DNA of 64,000 nt from Choricystis sp. odSpoLacu1 (taxonomy: Eukaryota; Chlorophyta; Trebouxiophyceae), in the NCBI GenBank assembly GCA_958009055.1, contig OY253651.1, positions 310,001 through 374,000 on the forward strand. The letters run 5' to 3'. The first letter of the stretch is position 1; each line of letters starts with the position of its first letter. The translations under genes were made by a program, and so were the position numbers. The notes beneath the pieces are model-generated. The model saw only the letters and a list, made by a program, of their open reading frames with translations. It was not told the DNA's origin and did not search any database. Below are positions 50,500 to 61,443 of this stretch, in pieces.

Positions 50500-52123
50500 A
50501 TGGGTGCCGCCGCGTCGGCCGCGCACCGCCGCCGAGCGGCGCCGTCGCAGGCCGCCCTCATCAAGCGCGCCGCCCTGGCGGACGACGCCCGCGTGCTGGA
50601 GGTAAGGGCGGAGGCAGGCAGCGAACAGGGAGGCGGGGAAGGGAAGCACCCCGGCCGTTTTCTCGGGCGTCGGGGGGTGGGCAGGCAGGAGAGTCAATAA
50701 AAGAACGCGCGCCCCAAGCGACGCGCCCGCTGCGCTCTTTCCCCGTCGCCCGCCCACCTCTCTCCTCTCCTCCCCTCCTCCACAGGCCCTCCAGTCGCGC
50801 CCCGAGCTAGCAGCCAAGCCGGCTGCCTCGTTTCGGGAAAAGGGCATCACCCTGCTGCACGCGACGGCAGGTGCGAGAGAGATTGAGAGAGACACGTGCG
50901 CCCCGATGGCGACGAGGCCGACGCCGCGCAACGCCGACCACCCACACACCTCCCAACCCCCCTTTTTCCCTTTACTCCCAGCCACCGGCAGAGTGGACGT
51001 CCTGGCCGCCGCCCTGGCCGCCCTGGCCAGAGCCGACGAGGGGCGGGCGGCCACGACACCCCTCCTCCTCGCTCCTGCGCTCGACGCGCGCGCGGCCGGG
51101 GGGGCCACCCCCCTCCACCTGGCCGCCGCGGGCGACCACGCGTCTGCCGTGGCCGCCCTGCTGACTGCGGGCGCCCGCCCTGACGCGGTGGACGCGCGTG
51201 GGAGGACTCCACTGCACGTGGCCGCAGCCGCGCGTGCCGCCGCCGCGCTGGCCGTGCTCGCCCCCGCCTGCCCCCACATCGACACGCCCACGGTGGATGA
51301 TTTCGGGCTCACTGCCCTCCACCTGGCTGCCGGCACGGGGTGCCACCGCAGCGTGCGGGCGCTCGCACGTGCGGGCGCCAGCCCCTGCGCCCGCACCGGC
51401 CGCCGCTGGCCCCCCAACGCCGTCGACTGTGGGCCGGGCGCCACCCCGCTGCACGTGGCAGCGTCCCGCTACCATGTGGCCGCCTGCCAAGCCATGCTGG
51501 AGGCTCTCGTGTCCACCCACGGCGGCGGGCGGGGCGGCCCCTCTGCGCGGCGTGCCTGGGAGGCAGACCCGTCCCTCGACCCTCGCGCCGCGGTGGACGG
51601 CACCGGCAACATGCCATACCATGTCGCCTGGATGGCGGGCGCGCCCGACCTGTCGGGCGCGCTCAACCCGGGGGTGAGTATCGACACCGCGCGCGAGTGC
51701 GTCGCACGCCTCCCTGGCAGCGCCGGCCCCCACCCCCTGGCCTCCCTGGCCGCGTACGCGGTGCGGGATGGTTTGATCGCGGGGCTGGTGTCTGTCGTGG
51801 CGGAGGAAACGCGGCGGGAGCAGGGGAGCGGTGTTGGTGAAGACGCGGCGTCGTCGCTGTCTGCCGCTCCTTCCTCCCTCGCCTCCACCGACTGCGGCGT
51901 CTGCTTCGACCCGGCCCCCTCCCCCGTCACCGCGCCCTGCGGCCACGCCCTGTGCGCGGGGTGCGCGCTGTCGTTGACGCACGCCGACCCCCGCCCCCCG
52001 CGCTGCCCGTTTTGCCGGGCAGACGTCGACATGTGGACCCGCGGCAGGGTGCGCGTGTGGACGCCGCCCCTGACAGCGGCCACTGCGGACAATGTGTCGG
52101 CGTGCGTGTCTGGGTGTCGGTGA
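50500..52123 (+). CDS. Ankyrin-repeat RING E3 ligase, XBAT-like
   Basis: Exons 50500-50601, 50786-50870 and 50982-52123 give 442 aa. MGAAASAA is a good N-myristoylation site. About five ankyrin repeats follow (GGATPLHLAAAGDHASAV, GRTPLHVAAAARAA, FGLTALHLAAGTGCHRSV, GATPLHVAASRYHVAAC). A C3HC4 RING near residues 370-410 contains CGVCFDPAPSPVTAPCGHAL and CPFCRAD. Plant XBAT33/34-type ligases have the same layout. It is expected to act with E2 enzymes such as the UBC4/5 in this window, possibly at a membrane because of the lipid anchor. Confidence 0.88.
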
Positions 52124-52485
52124 ATGCAGATGGGAGGGGGGATCTGTTTCGGGGACGTCTGTTTTTTTTTTTTTGGGGGGGGGGGGGACCTAACCCTCCC
52201 GAAACCCACACCAACGAACCCCATTCTTGCTCTCACACACACACTATGCAAACAACTGACACACACGAATATGTGCATGTGTCAACGAAGACGAGTGGGG
52301 AGAGGGAAGCGATGTTTTTTTTTTTTTTTTTAACGTCGACGCAAAACGCCTCGGCCGTCGTTCACTCACGCCTTCCCATTTCGTGTGTATGGTGCGCACG
52401 CCGTGCCACCAACCCCCACTCTCTCCCCACCCCACACCAGCATCCATCTAGTGCTTCCACAAAACTGCTCCACAGCACCGCGTGC

Positions 52486-52518
<33 letters not shown>
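52124..52518. other. Intergenic, 395 bp, ending in a (CA)14 repeat
   Basis: It contains a T11 followed by G10-12 near 52163-52188, a T15 tract near 52315-52331 and (CA)14 at 52491-52518 touching the TIM8 ATG. It probably holds the upstream 3' UTR and the TIM8 promoter and leader. Confidence 0.5.
52491..52518 (+). repeat. (CA)14 microsatellite abutting the TIM8 start codon
   Basis: Fourteen CA units run directly into ATG, so the repeat is expected to be the end of the 5' UTR. Confidence 0.85.
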
Positions 52519-52519
<1 letters not shown>

Positions 52520-52938
52520 TGGCCGCCCCGGGCGACGGCAAGGTGTCGTCCGAGCTGCAACACTTCCTGGCCCAGGAGCAGGCCAAGGCGCAGGTGCGGC
52601 TGTGTGAAAGCCATGTGAATATCATTGTGCCACGTCATCCTGGCAGCGTGAGAGAGAGCTGATGGACTCAACCTCGCGCGTCGGCCACAGCACGCAACCT
52701 GACCCGCTGTCACTCACCCACCGACCCACCCCCCACACACCAACAGATACAGCGAACCGTGGCCCGCGTCACCGACCTGTGCTGGGACAAGTGCATGGGG
52801 ACGCCGGGGAGGTCGCTCGGGTCGCGTGAGTCGGCATGCCTGCGCGACTGTGCCCAACGCTTCCTGGACACGACCCAGTTCATTGTGCAGAGGTTTCAAG
52901 CCAAGTCGAGGGAAGGGTGTGGGGGTGGGCTGGAGTGA
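52519..52938 (+). CDS. TIM8: Small TIM chaperone TIM8
   Basis: Exons 52519-52593 and 52747-52938 give 88 aa. The twin CX3C motif is C37-WDK-C41 and C56-LRD-C60 with a 14-residue spacer, as in small TIMs. SSELQHFLAQEQAKAQIQRTV at the N-terminus and RFLDTTQFIVQRFQ at the end match Tim8. With Tim13 it escorts hydrophobic proteins across the mitochondrial intermembrane space. It has no presequence, consistent with Mia40 import. The Gly-rich C-terminal tail is family-variable. Confidence 0.92.
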
Positions 52939-53439
52939 TGGGGAGAGGGAGAGGAAAACATGCCCGCGTGTAAAACTGACTGCCACCAGCTGTCTCTCCT
53001 CACCGCCTTGTTTTGAGGGGGCAAAAAACGATGTTGTTTGTCTCACAATGCCCCCCCCACACACACGCGCGCGCGTCGCACTCGCATCCCGCATTCCCTC
53101 TCTCACTCGCTCTTGCTCTCGCTCGCTCAGCACCAGAAGAAGGAAAAAAATGGGGGGCATAGGCTGATTGTCTCTCGTCTCTCACGCTCGCTCACACTCG
53201 ACTCTCTCCAGCGCGGGCGCCACCAAGGGAAGGGGGGGGGGGGGGCGGGATAAGGGGGCAGGGGGGCAGGGGCGACAGCCTCTCTGCCCTACCACCAACC
53301 TCATTCGCCCCACAATGACCCCCCGAACCGCCCATCACGCCCAAACAAAAGACGGGGGAATGAAAAAATGTGTTGAAATAGGATGGGGGGCGCATATGAA
53401 AGAAAAGGGTGGGGTGCCACGGACCAACACACACGCGCC
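52939..53439. other. Convergent intergenic region, 501 bp
   Basis: The gap lies between the stops of TIM8 and ACCase alpha. It has CT- and CA-rich runs and a G13 run near 53232-53245. No gene was seen. Confidence 0.5.
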
Positions 53440-55495
53440 TCACTGCGGCGCCGCGGCCGCCTGCGCCGCGCGCCGCGCTTCCACGGCCGCCGACGCGCCG
53501 CCCGACACCGCGCGCGCGGCCTCCGCCATCGCCAACGTCGTCTCCATGACGCCCGACCGCAGCAGCCCTGGCGGCTGGGCGGGTTTGTTGACCCACTCAT
53601 CCTTGCCCCGCAGGCGGGCGTCCCACGCTTCGTCCGCGTCGGCCAGGGCTTCGACCATGGCGGCCTCGTCGGCGGTCGGCGCCCACGTCCCGGCCGCCGT
53701 GCGCGCGCCCTCGGCCTCTGCGCGCGCGGCGCGAGCCTCGCGCCACCGCCCGCCCGCCACCAGGAACTCTTCAAACATGCCCAGCTTGCGGAACTTGGCG
53801 TAGCGGTCGAGGCGGATGGCGTCGCCGTCGACGCCCTCGTACTTTGTGCGGTAGGTGTTGAGAATGGCTTCCCGCACCGCGGGGAACGCGGCCACCGGGT
53901 CCGAGTGGGCGGCGCCCAGGGGTTCAGGCACAATCTCGTCCATGACGCCAAACTTGACGAGCTCGGCGGACGTGATGCGGAGAGCCTCGGTCGCGGTGCC
54001 CGCCTTGTCGCGCGATTTCCACAGAATGGCAGCGCACGCTTCCGGGGACGCCACGTAGTACACCGCGTGCTCCATGATCAGGTTGTGGTTGGCACACCCG
54101 ATGGCCAGGGCGCCGCCGGAGCCTCCTTCACCGATGACGACGGAGATGATGGGGACGCGGAAACCAAACATTTCGCGCAGGTTGACGGCAATGGCTTCAC
54201 CCTGGCCAGACTCTTCCGCCAATTTCCCGGCATACGCACCAGGCGTGTCCACGAAAGTCACAATCGGAAACCCAAAGTGGTCGGCGTGCCGCATAAAGCG
54301 CAACGCTTTGCGGTAGCCGTTGGGCTGCGGCATGCCAAAGTTGCGGTAAATGTTTTCTTTGGTGTTGCGCCCTTTCTGGTGCCCAATGAACATGAAGGTG
54401 ACTCCATCCACGGACGCCAGGCCGCACACCATGGCGGGGTCGTCCAGGCCGGCGCGGTCGCCGTGGAGTTCGACAAACTTGTCGGAGATGTTGAGCGCAA
54501 TGTCGAGGAAGGTGGGGCGGTTGGGGTGGCGGGCGACTTGCAGGCGTTGGGTGGGGGTGAGTCGGGAGTAGGTGTCGCGGCGCAGCTGTTGTGGAGTGGT
54601 GGTGGGGTGGGGTGGTGGGGGTGAGGGGGAGTGCAAAGCAGCACGCGCCGGCCGCGGGTCGGGCCTCCGCGCCCTCGGCCCCTCGTTCCTCCCATCTCTC
54701 ACCTGCTTGGCGCGCGCCTCCAGCTCCTGGATCGAGGCCGACACGTCCACCCCGTTATCTTCAGCGACGCGCGTGACCTGCGTGTGGTTGGAGGAGGGAG
54801 GGAGTGGGAGGGTGAGCGTGGCGGGCTGAGCGGCGCGAGAGAACAAGACAAACCAGCCGCGGCCGGCGCTCGTGGGTGGTGAGCGTTCTGCGGCGCCGCC
54901 GACGCTGGGAGCGGCCTTCCATTCGTGCGCGATCCCACCCGCGCACGCCCCTCGTGACACACGCCACTGTTCCCAGGCCGTGCGCATGGGGAGGTCGTGG
55001 GGTGGGGCGGGCCCAGGCGCGACGAAAGTGGGGGGCGGCGCAGACGCAGACAAGCCAGGCTTCGGGGCGCCCGTTTGGGTGGGGAAAGCTGCGGCGCCAC
55101 CGCTGGCGCGCCCCCGCCGCACACGCGCCACCCTCCCCACCCCCGCATTGGGGGCGCACACACCCTCCTGCAGCAGCACAGCCCGTCGGCATGCCTGCAA
55201 ACACCTCCAACCCTCCTCTCACCTCCTTGATGCGGTTGTCGAGCTCGACCAGCGGCTTCTCAAAGTCCAGCACCGCCGTGTTCTCCGCTTTCTCGGACAC
55301 AGGCCCAAACTTGGACAGGATGGAGGCCAGCCATGCGCCCCGGCCGCCGCCCGCGGGGGGGGCGTCCTTGGGGACGTCAGGCGGCGTCGCGGCGAGCGGC
55401 GCGGAGTGGCGCGGGCGCGCCGGCGCGCGTAGCGCGGGCGCCGGGGCGCGGGTCGGCGCGGCCGCCCGGCCGCCGGTGAGCGGGCGGAAGGCCAT
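53440..55495 (-). CDS. ACCA: Plastid acetyl-CoA carboxylase, carboxyltransferase alpha subunit
   Basis: Exons 55223-55495, 54703-54777 and 53440-54585 give 497 aa. A transit peptide of about 50 Ala/Arg/Pro residues precedes LDFEKPLVELDNRIKE, the start of bacterial AccA. RLQVARHPNRPTFLD, then FVELHGDRAGLDDPAMV, FVDTPGAYAGKLAEESGQGE and VIGEGGSGGALAIG follow and include the oxyanion-hole glycines. It makes malonyl-CoA with AccD, AccB and AccC in the stroma, the first step of fatty-acid synthesis. A nuclear accA is the green-lineage situation. The C-terminal 110 residues form an Ala-rich helical extension, shorter than in flowering plants. Confidence 0.95.
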
Positions 55496-55836
55496 GCGCG
55501 CGAGGGTGGGCGGGAATGGGGGGAGGGGGAGAGGGGGAGAGAGTTTGAGCAAGAGGCCGCACACGCGCTAGGACGGCGGAGTGTGGTCACCCCCGCGTCG
55601 TCGTTTGCAGGTCAAAAAACTGCGACCACTGTGCTTGCCTTTCTTTCTCCGTGCGTCCCGCGGTTTGTCCACCGCCCGCCGTGCATGTGATGGCCGCCAA
55701 AAGGTTGTGGTTTTGCAAAAAAGGGTTGATCAAAATCAACGCCTTTTTTTTCGACTCACCCCACGTGGGGTGAGTCGACTGTCGACTCTTCTCACACACC
55801 ACCCAACCTATTCTTCCCCCCCACTCTTTCCCCGCA
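55496..55836. other. Intergenic, 341 bp, with a 28-bp palindrome centred on CACGTG
   Basis: The gap lies upstream of ACCA and downstream of the small Cys-rich frame. It includes the palindrome at 55751-55778 and a T8 tract next to it. Confidence 0.5.
55751..55778. repeat. Perfect 28-bp palindrome with a G-box core
   Basis: The half site is TCGACTCACCCCAC, mirrored without spacer, giving CCCACGTGGG at the centre. A partial copy of the arm (GTCGACTCTT) follows directly. Confidence 0.85.
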
Positions 55837-56152
55837 TCACCGAGGCCCACACGCCTTCTCGAACACGTCGCCAACCAGGTACCCGCACTTGGACTCAAAC
55901 GCGTTCCAGCGCAGGTCCGTCTCGCACACACGCGCGCGCGCGCGCACGCGGCCGTCTCGCACACGCACCCGCGCGCGCGTGGGCGGCCGCCTTGAAGCAC
56001 GCCGCCCCCTGCCCCGACCTGCACTGTTGAAAGTGCAGGCTGCGCGAGGCTGGCGCGTGCGACTCCAGGCGAGCCTCCATGCGCATCGCGGACGAGCACA
56101 CGCCCAGCGTGTCGGACGGTGCGGCGCACACGAGCGTGACGCCCTCCAGCAT
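55837..56152 (-). CDS. Small Cys-containing protein, structure uncertain
   Basis: Starting at the ATG at 56152, the frame gives MLEGVTLVCAAPSDTLGVCS, then HFQQCRSGQGAACFKAAAHA. It enters a (CG)n stretch and then stops at 55895. A second frame beginning after that stretch gives CETDLRWNAFESKCGYLVGD and FEKACGPR before a stop at 55837. Both halves look coding and Cys-spaced, so either a small intron or a length error in the CG repeat (about 55931-55985) separates them. No family was recognised; an upstream exon is possible. Confidence 0.35.
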
Positions 56153-56725
56153 CACGACGCGCAGCGCGGTGGGGGCCGCCACCAACTTCCACAGGTTGAC
56201 GCGCGGCTTGGGGCCCCAAGCCGCGCGGTTTCAACGCGGTTTCAACACAAACCGCCCGCTTTTTTTCCCTCCCTTCTTCAACCTCTACTTTTTCATCAAG
56301 TCAAGTTTTCACTGTCAAAAACAAAGGGGGCTTCTTTCATTTTGCCTGCTCTCCCTCGGAAAACACACACACACACACACACACACGCGTCGGAGGGTCG
56401 GAGAGGGCACGGAGGCGCTCCCCCCCTCGTGATATGACGCGGCGCCCGCGCCGTTGACGTCAGGGTTTTAGTGACAGTCAGGGACTGACATCCCGGAGCC
56501 GCGCGCTGACGGCAGGACGCCGGAGAGGGGGAGCGTTTTTGGAAAACAGGCGAATTGTGTCCTCACAACCCTTCGATTTGTCTCTTCCTCTTCCCGCCTG
56601 AGCGGCCAGAGTATTTTTCTTGTTTTTCGAGGGCTCGGCGGCCAGCCCTCGACCACGGACCTCAGTCCCCCACAGCGCACGCGTGTGTGGTTGACACTGT
56701 CTGCTGGTGCCTCACCCCACCCACA
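56153..56725. other. Intergenic, 573 bp, with a 28-bp palindrome and a CA repeat
   Basis: It contains the palindrome at 56200-56227, two copies of GCGGTTTCAAC next to it (56225-56247) and a (CA)n repeat at 56363-56386. It precedes the gene at 56726. Frames crossing it show no similarity. Confidence 0.45.
56200..56227. repeat. Perfect 28-bp palindrome
   Basis: The half site is CGCGCGGCTTGGGG, mirrored without spacer around GGCC. Confidence 0.85.
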
Positions 56726-57154
56726 ATGCGGGTCGCGACCGCCATGGCGGCCGCACTGCGCCGCTGCTATGCGGCCGACGCTGCAACCAGCGGCCCCAAA
56801 GCCGTGCTGCGCGGAATCCTGGAAGCGGCTCCCGGGCCGATGACGGCGGAGTCCGTGTGGGGAGCTGCACAGGTGAGATGGGAGGAGAGGAGAGAGGAAG
56901 AGAGAGGAGGCGGGGGTGTGCCGACGTCGCGTCCGATGGCTGCAGCACTTCACGCACTAGCCACACGCACTGTCGCCACCCACCAACCAAACTACCCGCA
57001 CGCACACACCCCACAGTCGTCCGGCCTCAAGTCCAAGCGGTTCACCAAAGAGATGCTGGTCCAGATGCGGCGCGCCGGCGCGCTGCGCACGGTGCCCCGC
57101 GTCGACGGCAAGAGCTATGGCTACACGCTGGCGGAGGTCAAAGATGGCGAGTGA
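56726..57154 (+). CDS. Small basic protein, probably mitochondrial, unknown
   Basis: Exons 56726-56872 and 57017-57154 give 94 aa. MRVATAMAAALRRCYAADAA looks like a mitochondrial presequence. The mature part (GPMTAESVWGAAQSSGLKSK, then RFTKEMLVQMRRAGALRTVP) has the helix-turn-helix spacing of a small winged-helix or mitoribosome-associated protein, and ends GKSYGYTLAEVKDGE. No family is named with confidence. The splice borders (GTGAGA, CCCACAG) are good. Confidence 0.7.
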   Translation: MRVATAMAAALRRCYAADAATSGPKAVLRGILEAAPGPMTAESVWGAAQVRWEERREEERGGGGVPTSRPMAAALHALATRTVATHQPNYPHAHTPQSSGLKSKRFTKEMLVQMRRAGALRTVPRVDGKSYGYTLAEVKDGE

Positions 57155-57376
57155 GAGGTGATCGTCAGAGGCTTCTGTCTTTGATTTTGGGAGAGAAATG
57201 AAAGGGTGTTTATTGCTTTCGTTTTTTTTTATTCTTTTAGCTGTCCAAACCATCCGCCTTGCGCTACACATTCCACCATCCAGGCAGCCAAACAAAGCGG
57301 TGTTTGTTGCTTGCAAAGCAGAGCACTGCAGGGGGAAGAAAATGTTAAAAATACACAAAGAAACTCTATCTTTCCC

Positions 57377-60300
57377 TCATCCACCCCCCCGCGTCGCCCG
57401 CCGCCCCGGCGCCGCCTCCTCCCCACTCCCCCGCGTCGCCCGCGGCGGCGGCGGCGGCACCCCAGGCGGGCGCCCCCGCTTGCGCGGCGGGTCGGCAGGG
57501 GGGGAGCCGCCCCGCTTGCTGGCACCCCCCGTGCTGGCTGCGCCGACCGACCCGCCGCGCGACGGCGGCCGCGCCGCGGCTGAGGGGGGGCGCCCCCGCC
57601 CTCGGCCACGCCCCCGCCCCCGCCCACCACCCGTCGAGGACGCGGGCGTGGCGGAGGGCTTGATGCCTCCGTTGACGGCGGCGGCGGCGTCGGCTTCAGC
57701 GTCGGACTCCTCCGAATCGATCAGCGACGCGATGACGCCGCTGTCGTCGCCACTGGGGGCGGCGTCACCATCCCCACTCGCACGAGACCGCCTGCGTGCC
57801 GTCTCCGAGTAGTTGACGCCCTCCCGCGTCGCGCGGCGGGCGCCGCGCCCCAGGTCTTCTTCTTCCGCCGCGTCTGCCCCCTCGTCGCCATCCTCCCCGC
57901 CCGGCAGCTCCCGCGCAAAGGCGGGCACCTCCCCCTCGCCCATCAGCGGGGGCAGCCCCTTGGCCGCCGCCTCCCGGGTGGCGTCCATGGCCTTGAAGAG
58001 GGTCAGTTCGTCGTCGGTGCGGGCGAGGGCTCTGTTGACGGCGGACGCGTCGGTCACCCCCGTCCCCACGCCCGCCGCCCCCGCCGCCAGCAGGGCTTGC
58101 AGGGCGCGGGTGCGCTCTCTATGGGTGGACTCCTGGTTGAACATGCCGGCTTGGATGACTTTGGCGTCGAGGGCGCGCTTGCGGGAGGCGCGGTCGAGAA
58201 TGACTTCCTCGATTGTGCCCGCCGCCGCCAGCACGAGGACGAGGACGTCTTTGGTTTGGCCGATACGGTGGGCGCGGTCTTCGGCCTGAGTGTGGGTGTG
58301 AGTGGGAGGGTGCGTGAGTGATTGCTTTCCTTTTCTCTGCACACCGACCCGCCACCACCCCTCCCCTAACCCTCCCTCACCTGGGCGTCCGCCTGCGGGT
58401 TCCAGTCCGAGTCAAACATGATCACCGTGTCCGCGGTCTGCAGGTTGAGGCCCAGCCCCCCCGCCCGCGTGGACAGGAGGAAGACAAAGTGGGGGGAGCC
58501 GGGCGCATTGAACTCGGCCAACAACCGCGCTCGCTCCTCCGTCTTGGTCATGCCGTCCAGGCGGAGGTGGGTGTAGCCCCGGTCGTCCAGGAAGTCGGCC
58601 AGAATGTCCAGAGCGCGCGTCATCTGGGAGAAGAGGAGGACGCGGTGCCCCGTGGCGAAGAGTTTGGCGAGCGCGTTGTCCAGCAACGCCAGCTTGCCGG
58701 ACGCGCGCACGCGTTCGTCGGGGGCGGCGGCGATGTGGTAGGGCGGGGTGCCCAGGCCCTCCAGGAACAGATACGGGTGGAGGCAGATTTTTCGGAGTTG
58801 GACCGCGATGTTGCGCAGCCCGCCGCGCGCGCGCTTGTGGCCCGGGCCGGCTGCATCCCCCAGCGCCACACACCCACGCTCCGCGATCTGTTTGTACCAG
58901 AGGGCCTGCCACGCAGACAGGCCGCACCGCACGACGCGGGAGGCTTTGGAGGGGAGGTCTGACTCGACCTCTGCCTTTGTCCTGCGCAGCATGAACGGGC
59001 GCAGCACCTGGTGCAGCCGCGTGATGACGAGCAGCTGCTCCTCTTCATTCAGAGGGGCGGCCGAGGCGGCTGCTGAAGCGGCGCCCGGGAGGGAGGGCCC
59101 CGCGTCGGCGCCCAGGGGGGCGGCAAACCAGTCGTCAAAGGAGGAGGCCGAGTCAAACACGCGCGGCAGCACAAAGTTGAGCAAAGCCCACAGTTCTTTC
59201 AACGAGTTCTGGAGCGGCGTCCCCGTCAGCAGCACGCGGTGGGCGGCGGTGAGCGACTTGAGGGCGGTGCCGAGGCGGGCGTCCGCGTTTTTGAGGCGGT
59301 GGCCTTCGTCGACGACGAGGAGGCCCCAGTCGACGGAGCGCAGGGCGCGCGCGTCGCGCAGCGCCAAGTCGTAGTGAGTGACCAGGGCATGAAACGAACT
59401 GGGCCTCGACAACCATTCATCGCGAATGGCTTTGCGGGTGTCGGGGGGGCCGTCGTACAGGACGGCGCGGAGGGAGGGTGCCCAGCGCGCAAACTCATTC
59501 ATCCAGTTGGGCAGGACGGCTTTGGGGGCCAGGATGAGGTGGGGGCCTGCGAGGCGCCCGGTTTCCAGGAGGTGGGCGACCAGGGCAATGGTTTGCACGG
59601 TTTTGCCGAGGCCCATCTGGGGGGAGGTGGGAGGAAAGGGAGGGTGGTGGGTTCGGAGTTTTCAAGTCATTTTTGATTGCGCCCCACGCCACCCACCCTC
59701 TCTCCCGCTCCCTCTCTTCTCACCTCGTCCGCCAGAATGCCATTCACCCGGTTGTTGACCAACGACGCCAGGAAGTGGAGCCCGGTCAGTTGGTAGGAGC
59801 GCAGGTCCCCCCCCCGTCAACAGCGCGGGTTGGGCCACCTCCTCCCGAATGGCGTGCACCGCGCCATAGTACTCGCGTTGGGTGGCCAGCAGATGGGCGG
59901 CCTCCGGGTCGGCCGCCGCGTCGGGGGGGAGGGGGGCGTCGGGGGCGAGCTCGGGCGGGGCAAAGGAGGGGGCCGCGACGGTGGGGGGGGGGCGCGAGCG
60001 GGCCGTCGTCGTCGTCATCCCCATCCTCCTCCCGCTTGGCGGCCGCTGCCCGCCGGGACGCCGCCGCGCTGCGCACCGCCTCCGCTTCCGCGCGCTGGGC
60101 GGGGACGCGGGCTTTGAGGGCGGCGACGATGGCGTCGGTGCGGGACAGGAGTTCAGTCAGGCGCGCATCTTTGGCTTTGGCCGCCAGTTTGACATAGCCT
60201 TCGTAGTCTGCGCCCTTGAGCGCGGCCACACGGGCAGCCCCGTCGCGCGCAATGGCCCTCCCCATGCGCCCGTGCCAAGCGCGGGCCGCGTTGTTGCGCT

Positions 60301-61375
60301 GCAGGCGGCGCTTGTCAGCGGCCGCACGCGCGGACCGCAGGCCGCCGTCGCCACGCAGCCCTGCGACCGCGTCGGCTGCCACCGCGGCGCGCGCGTCCCA
60401 GGCCGCCCTCTCGGCGCGGGCGGCGGCCAGGGCGGCCGCCAGGCGGGCGGAGCCCGCTTCGGAGCGGGCGGCGGCCGCGGCGGCGGCGGCCGCGGCGCGG
60501 CGGGAGGGGGGGGCGGAGCGCGCGGCAGCTGCGCGCGCAGACGCGGCGGCCGCGTCCTGGTCGGCCGCGGTGACACGGGGGCCAGAGGGGATGTGGGTGG
60601 GATAAGCCAGCTCCCAGGGCGCGGCCACGCGCCAGCGCGTCCACTCGGCCAGGGTGGAGACGTCAGACAAGGCGGCAGCGGCCTCGGCGTCGGCGACCAC
60701 GGCCGCCCGCAGCGCCGCCTGGCGGGGCGCCAGGCGCGCCGCTTTGGCGCGCAGCAGGGAGGCCAGGCGAGCGTCGTGGGGAGCTTTCACGTCGGCCGCG
60801 GCGCGGGAGGCGTCGGTGGCCAGGGCGCGCAGGCGCGCGCGCTCGCGGTCGGCCACGGACCGGCGCGCGGCGGCCGCGTCGTCGGCGGTGAGGGGGGGGC
60901 GGACAGGGGTTTCAACCCTCACCCCCGGCCAGGCGGTGTCTGCGACGGCGCTGTTGATGACGCGGGGGGAGCGGGCCAGCACGGCGCGCAGGTGGGCGGT
61001 CTGTGTGGGGAGGGGTGGGTGGAGAGTGAGCGCAAAGAAAAAAACGCGTCGAAACGGCGTTCCTCCATCCAACAAAAAAATACTCACCGCTTCGCCTCCA
61101 CCCCCCACCGCCTCCAGCAACTGGCCAGACAGCGGCACACCCCGCGTCAACAGGGCCAGAGCTGCCGCCTGCGCGCGCGCGCGGGCGGCCAGGGGCGCCC
61201 ATTCGGCGTCGACGACGCCCGCACCCGCGGCGCGGCGGTCGCCGCGCGCGTCCAAGGTTGTCAGCGTGCGTTCTATGATGGCCGCGTTATTGGTGTGGCG
61301 TGGTTTGCCCGACGACTCGCGCAGGGAGGCGGCGGCCTCGACGAGGGCCGTGCGTGGGGATGGCGGCCGCTCCAT
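57377..61375 (-). CDS. SNF2/Brahma-type chromatin remodelling ATPase
   Basis: Exons 61088-61375, 59724-61000, 58381-59616 and 57377-58285 give about 1235 aa. An HSA-like Ala/Arg helix ([18 protein letters not shown]), [15 protein letters not shown] and [13 protein letters not shown] lead to the ATPase: MGLGKT, DEGH in [30 protein letters not shown] and AHRIGQ. A SnAC region ([14 protein letters not shown]) and a Gly/Arg AT-hook-like tail follow. There is no bromodomain, as in plant MINU ATPases. Two runs, C10 at 59982-59991 and C9 at 59807-59815, each put the frame out by +1; removing one base from each gives exon 2 exactly 425 codons and phase 0. Confidence 0.9.
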
Positions 61376-61385
61376 CGGGTGTGTC

Positions 61386-61388
<3 letters not shown>

Positions 61389-61437
<49 letters not shown>
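61389..61437 (+). repeat. (GT)n microsatellite, 49 nt, 13 bp from the SNF2 start codon
   Basis: An uninterrupted GT run, which is CA-repeat on the coding strand of the SNF2 gene and would lie in its leader or promoter. Confidence 0.9.
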
Positions 61438-61443
<6 letters not shown>

